This document shows positions 41,078 to 47,980 of a DNA stretch of 49,617 bases, piece by piece. This stretch comes from an uncultured Collinsella sp. (GTDB lineage Bacteria > Actinomycetota > Coriobacteriia > Coriobacteriales > Coriobacteriaceae), in the NCBI GenBank assembly GCA_902496335.1, contig CABVAO010000008.1:1-49617 (forward strand), given 5' to 3'. The stretch's first letter is position 1. Each line of letters opens with the position of its first letter. A model generated the notes under the pieces. It was not told the DNA's origin and ran no database searches. It saw nothing but the letters and a program-made list of their open reading frames with translations. Position numbers and translations under genes: made by a program.

Positions 41078-42157
41078 CTACTCCCCGTGATGGTGGCCGC
41101 AGCAGCACTCGTGGCCGTCGTCATGACCGTGACCGCCGCAGCACTCGTGGTCCTCGCCATGGTGGTGTCCACAACCGCACTCGTGGTCGTCGCCACGCTC
41201 GCCGCAACCGCAGCCTTCCTCGTGAGCACCGTGCTCCTCGGGACGATACTGCGACCAGTCCAGACCGGCGGCGATGGCATCGGCCTCCTCCTTATAGAGG
41301 ACCGTGACGGCCTGGGTGCCCAGCTTGGCGCCACCGATGGCATCGAGCATGTCGTAAAGCGTAAAGGCCACGTCGGCGCCGGGCAGCGCAAGCTCACGGT
41401 CGTCGGCATAGGCGAGCGCCAAGCGCAGATCCTTAATGAAGTGCTCGACCATAAAGCCGGGCTTGTAGTCGCCGTCGAGCGCCTTGGGCGCCAGGCTCTC
41501 CATGGCGCCGGACTTGCCGGTGCCACCCAGGATCATCTGACGGGTCTTCTCAAGATCAAGGCCGCTCAGCTCGGCAAACGCCAGCGCGTCTGCCATGCCG
41601 ACCATGCAGGCGCCCAGCGACACCTGGTTGGCGAGCTTGGCAGCCTGGCCCTTGCCGGCGCCATCGAAGCAGCAGATGGTTGCCGCAAAGGTGGAAAGGA
41701 TGTCGCGGACCGGCGCGATGTCGTTCTCGGTGGCGCCCACGATAGCCGTGAGCGTGCCGGCGATGGCACCCGACTCGCCGCCGGTGACGGGGCAGTCAAA
41801 CGCCATGCGACCGGAGACCTGGGCGGCCTCGGCAATGTCACGGGCGAGCTCGGGCGAGCTCGTGGTGAGGTCGATCAAGACCGCGCCGGGCTTAGTGCAC
41901 GCGAGCAGGCCGTCGCCCGCCAGGTAGAGCTCCTCGACCTCGGAGGGATAGCCCACCATGGTAAAGACGACATCGGCGTTAGCCACGGCCTCGGCCGGCG
42001 TATCGGCCCAAACGGCGCCGCGCTCGATAAGCGCGGCGGCCTTGGACTTGGTGCGGTTGTTGACCGTGACGGGGTAACCGGCGTCCAGGATGTGGCCGGC
42101 GATGGGGGCACCCATGATTCCGGTGCCGATGAATGCGACGGAGAGCTTGTTTGCCAT
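41078..42157 (-). CDS. 3-hydroxyisobutyrate-dehydrogenase-family oxidoreductase with His/Cys-rich tail
   Basis: A 359-residue beta-hydroxyacid dehydrogenase. FIGTGIMGAPIAGHILDAG binds NAD(P), FDCPVTGGESGA is the substrate motif, and Lys174 in GQAAKLANQ is the likely catalytic lysine. Relatives end near 290-300 residues. Here about 53 more (residues 307-359, bases 41081-41239) hold 13 His and 9 Cys in repeats such as CGCGHHHGEDHECC. The tail looks like a metal-binding or storage segment. The substrate (tartronate semialdehyde, hydroxyisobutyrate or other) is unknown. Confidence 0.88.
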   Translation of the reverse strand: MANKLSVAFIGTGIMGAPIAGHILDAGYPVTVNNRTKSKAAALIERGAVWADTPAEAVANADVVFTMVGYPSEVEELYLAGDGLLACTKPGAVLIDLTTSSPELARDIAEAAQVSGRMAFDCPVTGGESGAIAGTLTAIVGATENDIAPVRDILSTFAATICCFDGAGKGQAAKLANQVSLGACMVGMADALAFAELSGLDLEKTRQMILGGTGKSGAMESLAPKALDGDYKPGFMVEHFIKDLRLALAYADDRELALPGADVAFTLYDMLDAIGGAKLGTQAVTVLYKEEADAIAAGLDWSQYRPEEHGAHEEGCGCGERGDDHECGCGHHHGEDHECCGGHGHDDGHECCCGHHHGE

Positions 42158-42256
42158 GAAACCTTTCCTTTAGGGTTGGGTGTTGTTACCAGGTTAAAAT
42201 ACTCGGTGCCAGCGTTTCGGCCGTGACTTGAGGGCACTTGCAGCCGCAGCGCCTAC

Positions 42257-43210
42257 CTACTCGCCTCGCACGCGGCGCGCGATGCGGTCGGAAAGCGAGG
42301 CTTTCTCGGCGCGATTCTTGCCCCAAAACGCGCAGGCCACCATGCCGGGGCCCACGTGCGAGCCAATGGTGGGACCCACGGAGCCGCGAATGATCGTGAC
42401 GTCGGCGCAGCCCTCCTCCTTGCGGATGGCAGCTTCGAGCCAGTCGCCGTCCTTCTCGGCATCGGCCGTCATGATTGCGATGGGCATGGTGCGGTCGGGC
42501 ACGTAGTTCTCGCGGAACGACTTGAGGATGGACTTGAGCGCCTTCTTGCGGCCGCGGTTGACGCCGATCAGCGACAGCGAGCCGGCCAGGTCGTAGGAGA
42601 GCTCGGGCTTGACATCGAGCTTTGCCGTGAGCTGCGCCGCCGCGGGCGGAATGCGGCCGCCGGCAGCCAGTGCGTCGAAGCTCTCGAGCGTAAAGTAGCC
42701 GTGGACGTAGGTCTTTGCCTCGTTTGCCCAATCGACCAGTTGCTTGGCGGTCAGTCCCGCCGAACGCTGGCGCACGGCCTCGAGCGCCAAGAGCGCGCCG
42801 GTCGCGCAGGGCAGAGCGTTGTCGACCACGTAGAGCTCAAAGTTGGGATACTCGGCGCGCACGGCGTCCGCCGCCTGGCACGCGGAGTTGTAGCTCGACG
42901 ACAGCGCCGAGGTAAAGCACAGGTAGACCGTGGGCGTGCCCTCTTTGGCGCACTCGGTAAAGAACTCGATATAGCGACCGAGCGACACGGCGGAGGTAGA
43001 CACGCGGGCGCCGGCGCGCATGCGGTCGTAGAACTCCTTGGGTGTGATGCTCGACCAGATGTCATCCGTGCGCTCCTCGCCATCGATAATGAAGGGGAAG
43101 CCCAAGATATCGACATCGAGGTTCGCGGCGACCTCGGGGCTAAAGTCGCAGCAGGTATCGACGACGATGCGGCAACGGTCCGAATGGCCGGTAGATGCAG
43201 CCTTGTCCAT
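42257..43210 (-). CDS. DegV family fatty-acid-binding protein
   Basis: A 317-residue DegV-fold protein, a carrier of acyl chains, possibly the FakB type feeding fatty acid kinase. RIVVDTCCDFSPEVA, RVSTSAVSLGRY, YLCFTSALSSSYNSA and the C-terminal SVGPTIGSHVGPGM are conserved. The ATG at 43210 has AAGGAG at 8 bp; a TTG one codon earlier is rejected. No fakA neighbour is seen. Confidence 0.9.
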   Translation of the reverse strand: MDKAASTGHSDRCRIVVDTCCDFSPEVAANLDVDILGFPFIIDGEERTDDIWSSITPKEFYDRMRAGARVSTSAVSLGRYIEFFTECAKEGTPTVYLCFTSALSSSYNSACQAADAVRAEYPNFELYVVDNALPCATGALLALEAVRQRSAGLTAKQLVDWANEAKTYVHGYFTLESFDALAAGGRIPPAAAQLTAKLDVKPELSYDLAGSLSLIGVNRGRKKALKSILKSFRENYVPDRTMPIAIMTADAEKDGDWLEAAIRKEEGCADVTIIRGSVGPTIGSHVGPGMVACAFWGKNRAEKASLSDRIARRVRGE

Positions 43211-43228
43211 CAAAGCGACTCCTTACGT

Positions 43229-43261
43229 AAAAAAGGCGGCCATCCGCATGGGATGGCCGCC
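43229..43261 (-). terminator. terminator of hpf
   Basis: On the minus strand GGCGGCCATCC pairs with GGATGGCCGCC and is followed by TTTTTT. Confidence 0.9.
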
Positions 43262-43290
43262 AGCCGTTAACTCATGCAAGTTAACGTATT

Positions 43291-43875
43291 TTACTCGTCA
43301 AGTGTTTCGATGCGGGGCTTGATGATGCCATATCCACCATTCTTACGGTGATACACCACATTGATGAGGCCAGTCGTCGCGTTCTCGAACACGTAGAAGT
43401 CGTGGCCGAGCAGATCGGTCTGCACCAGCGCCTGCTCCTCGGTCATCGGGGTGACATCGATGACCTTCTCGCGGACGAGCAGGTCGTCCTCCTCCTCGGG
43501 CAGCAGCAGGTCGGCCAGATCCTCGACGCGCTCGACCGGTGCGACATCCGCTGCACTGGCACCGCCCTGGCGGTTGTCCACGACCTTGGTCTTGAACTTG
43601 CGCAGCTGGCGGGTGACCTTATCGGCGGAGAGGTCGATGGCGGCGTACATATCTGCACCGTGCTCGGCAACGCGAATCACCGAACCGCGGGCACGAACCG
43701 TAACCTCGACGATTGCCGGGTTGGGGTTCGAGGGGTTCTTCTCATAGCGAAGTACAACGTCGACCGTCATGGGCTCGATATCGAAAACCTTGAGCGCCTC
43801 GCCGATCTTCTCATCCACATGCGCACGCAGAGCATCGGTTACCGTCGTCTTGCGTCCAGAAACCTTGATATCCAT
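43291..43875 (-). CDS. hpf: ribosome hibernation promoting factor, long form
   Basis: A 194-residue protein. The N-terminal domain (MDIKVSGRKTTVTDALRAHVDEKI, residues 1-100) binds the 30S subunit. An acidic linker leads to the C-terminal dimer domain with GHDFYVFENATTGLINVVYHRKNGGYGIIKP. The long form makes 100S ribosome dimers in stationary phase. Start 43875 has GGAG at 6 bp; the 20-codon in-frame extension is not supported. Confidence 0.95.
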   Translation of the reverse strand: MDIKVSGRKTTVTDALRAHVDEKIGEALKVFDIEPMTVDVVLRYEKNPSNPNPAIVEVTVRARGSVIRVAEHGADMYAAIDLSADKVTRQLRKFKTKVVDNRQGGASAADVAPVERVEDLADLLLPEEEDDLLVREKVIDVTPMTEEQALVQTDLLGHDFYVFENATTGLINVVYHRKNGGYGIIKPRIETLDE

Positions 43876-44092
43876 ACGTGGCTCCAATCTGCCTCGGGGA
43901 CTTACTGTACTGGCTATGTACCCATTGCCGTGCATTTAATCACGCGGATTCCTAAAGACCCGAATAACGATTGCTTGATACCGCATACCGAAGTCTCGCA
44001 CTTTTCTGTGGCAAAGTGCGCTATAGGAGGGGGCCGGCCGCTTTGTATTTGGTCCCGAAAATTGGCTTTGACCTGCTGGTTTTATTGGGATG

Positions 44093-44126
44093 AAAAAGCC
44101 GGGCTCCCCCATCGGGGAAGCCCGGC
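44093..44126 (-). terminator. terminator of the solute-binding-like lipoprotein
   Basis: GCCGGGCT pairs with AGCCCGGC around CCCC/GGGG and is followed by TTTTT on the minus strand. Nothing else is seen in 43876-44192. Confidence 0.85.
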
Positions 44127-44192
44127 AGTGCGTGTTGAAACCGTGAAGAGGTGTCCTTTCCAACGTATAGGAGACACCACCCCTAGCAATAA

Positions 44193-45218
44193 CTAGCTAT
44201 TGAGTTTGTTAATGTCGTCGTCGGTGATGGCGCCTTCCTGGCTGGACGATTTGTCCTCGGAGGATGCGGTCTCATTGTCGGAATCGGAGGACTCGCTGCC
44301 GGAGGACGTGGTCTCACTGGACTCAGAGTCGCCCGGCTGCACGTTAGCGCCCGAAACCGTCTTAGTGGTGAGGTCGTAGGGCATCCTGCCATACCAGACG
44401 CAGTGGACTGCCTCGAGTGTACCGTCGACCGTGATGTCGTCGAGGGCATCGCTCACGGCACGGCACAGTTCGTCATTGGACGAGAGGCCCGCAACACCAA
44501 GCGTCGAGGGCGCCTCGAGCGCACCGACATAGGAGACCTCGCTCATCAGGCGTGCAAGGTAGCCGCCGGCCGTGGAGTCGCAGATCACATAGTCGACCTC
44601 GCCGGACTCGAGCGCCTCAAAGCACTCGTTGATGTTGGAGTAGGTCTTTTGGTTGGCGGTGATGCTCTGCTTAGCAAGCGCCTCCTGCGAGGCCGAGGAC
44701 ATCTGAACGCCCAGGGTGGACGTGTTAAGGGTATCGGTGGAAACGCTTAGCGACCCACCATCGCTAGTTTTACCGAACACGGAAGTGGCATCGTACAGGC
44801 AGGTGCCGAGCGAGCTAATGTCCCCGTCCGTGGAGTTAATCTCGCCGATAAAGATATCGGCCTTTTTGTCGCCGAGCGCGGAACCTGCCGAGGACGCATC
44901 GACAAAGGCGACCTTAAGGCCCATGCGGCTTGCGAGGGCGCGGGCGGCGTCAACCGCATACCCCGTGAGCTCGCCGTCGGCGTCCTGCATGGCCTGCGGC
45001 GCATCGGAAGTATCGAGGGCGACCGTCAGGGTTCCGGGAGTGACCAGGGCGTCGTCCGACACCGCCGGCGTGACGGTCTCGTACTCGATCTGGTCGATCG
45101 TGGGAGTCGTGAACGTAGACAGCGGGTTGAACGCGCATCCGCTCAGGCCCAAAACGGCGATGACCGCTGCGGTCCCAGCACCTAACCGAGCCGCGTGCAT
45201 CAAGCTGCCCCTCACCAT
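44193..45218 (-). CDS. extracellular solute-binding-like lipoprotein (amino-acid type)
   Basis: A 341-residue lipoprotein. The signal AGTAAVIAVLGLSGC gives lipidated Cys28. A periplasmic-binding-protein domain of the amino-acid family follows (LTVALDTSDAPQAMQDADGELTGYAVDAARALASRMGLKVAFV, residues about 55-100). The C-terminal 50 residues are Ser/Glu/Asp-rich and disordered. No permease or ATPase gene is adjacent. The start may be 45218 (AGGG at 8 bp) or 45200 (GAGGGG at 7 bp). The same frame stays open for 166 more codons upstream. Confidence 0.8.
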   Translation of the reverse strand: MVRGSLMHAARLGAGTAAVIAVLGLSGCAFNPLSTFTTPTIDQIEYETVTPAVSDDALVTPGTLTVALDTSDAPQAMQDADGELTGYAVDAARALASRMGLKVAFVDASSAGSALGDKKADIFIGEINSTDGDISSLGTCLYDATSVFGKTSDGGSLSVSTDTLNTSTLGVQMSSASQEALAKQSITANQKTYSNINECFEALESGEVDYVICDSTAGGYLARLMSEVSYVGALEAPSTLGVAGLSSNDELCRAVSDALDDITVDGTLEAVHCVWYGRMPYDLTTKTVSGANVQPGDSESSETTSSGSESSDSDNETASSEDKSSSQEGAITDDDINKLNS

Positions 45219-45549
45219 GTCCACTACCCTGCCTTCTGTGTCGTATACGATCCGTGCGTTGCGCGGAATATCAGGTTGTTCCCACCAGCTGACCTGGTAT
45301 TTGACCCCACACTTGCGCACCGGGGTGTTTGCTCGGGAGGCCGCAGCCACCTTCACGACTGACCCGCTCGCCCGCGAGGCGGTATTGCCCCAAAGAAAGT
45401 AGAACGGACGGTGCGGCTTACATCTAGGACGCGCCATGATCGCGCCGCGCGCACGCGGTCGCTTACGTGGATCCCTTTGACCGCGTCTGTCTTGGACTAG
45501 GACGGGCATTTCGTCCGTCCGCAACCACAGCCTGGTAGGAACGTAGCGC

Positions 45550-45578
45550 ATTATAGCTAAGTTCAAGCTAAAGTTTAA
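45550..45578 (-). promoter_or_regulatory. predicted promoter with a long leader
   Basis: TTAAAC (45573-45578) and TATAAT (45550-45555) are 17 bp apart on the minus strand. Transcription would begin near 45543, giving a leader of about 325 nt before the lipoprotein start. Confidence 0.65.
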
Positions 45579-45627
45579 GGTTAGGGGCGTCATTCGCATC
45601 GCGAGTACAGATTTCGCAGGTCGAAGC

Positions 45628-45698
45628 GGGCCGTTCGTGGCCCCGTGAAGCCCGGAGCTCCCCTGCGGGGAGCTCCGGGGCACCCGTCTCAGGGTGCC
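45628..45698. repeat. three consecutive strong hairpins
   Basis: GGGCC/GGCCC at 45628-45643, a 13-bp stem CCCGGAGCTCCCC at 45651-45679 and GGCACCC/GGGTGCC at 45679-45698 follow one another beside the MITE-like element. They may end transcription from the nuclease-like gene, but no T tract is seen on the minus strand. Confidence 0.65.
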
Positions 45699-45699
45699 G

Positions 45700-45916
45700 T
45701 GTGCAAAAAACGGCAAATATGAGTACTGTTACCAATTTAGTAGCAGCGTATTACCGCCTCACGAGCCCTTTTTGAGTTCCGCACAGCCTGCTTGGCGCCA
45801 AGATATTCCACATTCGTTTATTATCTCTTCGCTGAATCCAGATTATCGGCCCAAGTTTCTTTGTTTTTGCTGTCACTAATCTAGTAACAGTACTCATATT
45901 TGCCGTTTTTTGCACA
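45700..45916. mobile_element. 217-bp MITE-like palindromic element
   Basis: Terminal arms 45700-45732 and 45884-45916 are perfect 33-bp inverted repeats beginning TGTGCAAAAAACGGCAAATA. Weaker pairing continues about 15 bp inward. The interior of about 120 bp is AT-richer than the surroundings and has no coding frame. No clear target-site duplication is visible. This is the architecture of a non-autonomous element moved by a transposase elsewhere. Confidence 0.8.
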
Positions 45917-45951
45917 GAGCATATAAACAGACCCCCTATAAAGCCATAGTT

Positions 45952-47061
45952 TTACGCTGGTTTGAGCCCAAAGCACGCTCGGAGCGTATTCAGCAGAGCA
46001 TCTTGCCTCTTTCGACGAGCCTCTACGCGATTCTGATATCGCCTACCCATACGCTGGTGGATGCGCCATGCGAGTGCTTCCATCGCTTCCATGTCACAGA
46101 GCATTTCGTTGTTGACCGTCGCGACCTCGATTCCCATAGTAATCAAGCCCGTGTTGCGCTTTTCATCATGGATACGTCCCCTCCGGGAGGAATGACCCAG
46201 CTCACCGTTGTATTCCAGGTCAAACCGGGCTGCTTCCTGATACGCATCGCAAACTGCATGCGGCATCCCCGAGATTGCCTGCGCGCGGTCATCGAACTCA
46301 ATCTTGTAGTCGGTCTTAAAGGGACCGCAGGCAAATCCGCCATAGGAAAACGGAAGCGAAAACAGAGCGAGCATGATGCACTCCATGGGCGAGCGCAAGT
46401 TTTCTGACAAGTAGGGACACAGACGCTGCAGTTTTTTGGCCGCATTCCCCTTGCATACCGCGAGGTAATCTGCCAGACGATCGGGCGTCAGCACCGGCTC
46501 AACCTCAAAGTAGCCCACGTCTGCTGGCTGGTCCTTGTCCTTTGCAAGCTTATTCGTAACGGGCGAGGTGTAGGGAGGCAGATACTTCCCGCGGTCACTC
46601 AGCGAAATCTTAGAGCACAGCTCCTGAGCCAGGGCAAATGCCTGGATGCAGCCGACCTCGCGCGCAACGGCAACACAAAGGGCCTCGGGAGATAGACTGT
46701 ACACCCCCGGTTCCACCTCTAGAATCGAGCCGGCAGGCAACCCGGAACACACGGACCAGCCCACGCCAGGCATGCGGCGGCGCTGCGCCGCAGATCCCAC
46801 CAGCAAGCAAAGATCTTCTTGCACCTCGCCGCTTGCGGCCCCAATCCGCACCAAGTCGGGAAGATAGATGTCCTCGGTCGAAGGCGACGACGTGCGCAGC
46901 ACACGGCGCTCTTCATCGGGATCGAGGTCCCTCCAGCTGATGTAACCCATTTGTCGGCGCTCGGCGCGCATCATGCGTAGCGCCGAGGCGCCGGTCAGAA
47001 TTATGGAGGCCGCTAGCTGTTCGCCTGTCGGGTCGTCGCACCGCTCAATCTTCACTGCCAC
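45952..47061 (-). CDS. nuclease-like (DUF559/AbiEi-type) protein
   Basis: A 369-residue protein starting at GTG 47061, 10 bp after the comF stop, with AGGGG upstream. The N-terminal half has no familiar motif. The C-terminal region FDLEYNGELGHSSRRGRIHDEKRNTGLITMGIEVATV resembles the D-x-E-Y...H...D-x2-R pattern of DUF559/Vsr-like restriction-endonuclease folds found behind AbiEi antitoxin-like domains. DNA cleavage is an inference. An open frame reaching 47433 inside comF is rejected. Confidence 0.65.
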   Translation of the reverse strand: MAVKIERCDDPTGEQLAASIILTGASALRMMRAERRQMGYISWRDLDPDEERRVLRTSSPSTEDIYLPDLVRIGAASGEVQEDLCLLVGSAAQRRRMPGVGWSVCSGLPAGSILEVEPGVYSLSPEALCVAVAREVGCIQAFALAQELCSKISLSDRGKYLPPYTSPVTNKLAKDKDQPADVGYFEVEPVLTPDRLADYLAVCKGNAAKKLQRLCPYLSENLRSPMECIMLALFSLPFSYGGFACGPFKTDYKIEFDDRAQAISGMPHAVCDAYQEAARFDLEYNGELGHSSRRGRIHDEKRNTGLITMGIEVATVNNEMLCDMEAMEALAWRIHQRMGRRYQNRVEARRKRQDALLNTLRACFGLKPA

Positions 47062-47071
47062 AAAACCACCC

Positions 47072-47878
47072 CTACCAAACGCGTGCGATAGCGAGGCCAT
47101 CAACGGCCGCAGCGCCGGCGCGCTTGAGTTCCGCCGAAGCCGCGGCCATCGTCGCACCCGTAGTGATAACGTCGTCGATAAGCAGCAGGCGCTTGCCCTG
47201 CACGTCCTCAACGGTCTCATACATGCCTCGGGCGCGTTCACGGCGTTCTTCACGACCGAGTTCACGCTGGTCGCCATGCCCGTACTTGACGAGAGCATCG
47301 AGCAGGGGAACACCCGACAGCTCGCAAAATGGACGCGCAATAGCCTCCATATGATCAAAACCACGCCGCCGAAACGCTGCCGCCGTCGCAGGCACAAACA
47401 CCACCACATCCGCACCGGACAGCACACCTCCATAGCGATCGGGCGCTACGACCTGGGCATGCAGGGCGGTGTCGTAGAGCAGCTCCGCCAGATACGGAGC
47501 CAGACGTCGCTCGCCCGCATCCTTGTACGCTTTAATGATGCGCGGCAGCGGATGCGCATAGACGGCGCACGCCAGGCAGCGGTCGAGCGCCTCCGTCATT
47601 GCCGAGGACGTGCCCTCGACCGAACACTCAGTGCACAGCAAATCCCCAAACGGGGCGCCGCATCGGGTACAGCTATGACGTGGGTCGATGAGCGTGAGCG
47701 CGGCCAGGCAGTCTTGGCAAATAAGCGCATCGGCGCGTTCGCAGCCGGCGCATCGTGTTGGCGACAATGCCTCGAGCGCCTCGTACGTCGCGCGCTCGGC
47801 AAACGGTAGCAATTCGTCCGCAAACGGTAGGGCACCGGCACTCTGCAGACGGCTAAATATGTTCAGATGGCTCTTCAA
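47072..47878 (-). CDS. comF: ComF family protein
   Basis: A 268-residue protein. Four Cys pairs (CAGCERADALICQDCL and CTRCGAPFGDLLCTEC) form a zinc ribbon near residues 43-86. A phosphoribosyltransferase-like domain follows, with VVVFVPATAAAFRRRGFDHME and LLLIDDVITTGATM. It is involved in DNA uptake in competent bacteria. The start is TTG at 47878, supported by GGAGGG at 7 bp. It follows ricT and precedes the nuclease-like gene. Confidence 0.92.
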   Translation of the reverse strand: MKSHLNIFSRLQSAGALPFADELLPFAERATYEALEALSPTRCAGCERADALICQDCLAALTLIDPRHSCTRCGAPFGDLLCTECSVEGTSSAMTEALDRCLACAVYAHPLPRIIKAYKDAGERRLAPYLAELLYDTALHAQVVAPDRYGGVLSGADVVVFVPATAAAFRRRGFDHMEAIARPFCELSGVPLLDALVKYGHGDQRELGREERRERARGMYETVEDVQGKRLLLIDDVITTGATMAAASAELKRAGAAAVDGLAIARVW

Positions 47879-47881
47879 GAC

Positions 47882-47917
47882 ACAACCCTCCCTACGCTCG
47901 ATCGCAGGGAGGGTTGT
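47882..47917 (-). terminator. hairpin between ricT and comF covering the comF ribosome-binding site
   Basis: ACAACCCTCCCT pairs with AGGGAGGGTTGT. On the minus strand the downstream arm contains the GGAGGG that serves the TTG start of comF, so the fold could both close ricT and restrain comF translation. Confidence 0.6.
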
Positions 47918-47980
47918 TGATTCGGCGCTATGATACCCCGATGCGCTCGGGGCAAGGCGGGTTAAATCCGCTCGCGGGCG

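Noticed and set aside
45219..45700. RNase P RNA, SRP RNA or tmRNA in the lipoprotein leader
   Set aside because: None of the conserved core sequences of these RNAs could be found on either strand.
47062..47433. N-terminal extension of the nuclease-like gene into comF
   Set aside because: The extra residues are out-of-frame comF sequence, rich in Arg and Cys; a GTG with AGGGG upstream lies just after the comF stop.
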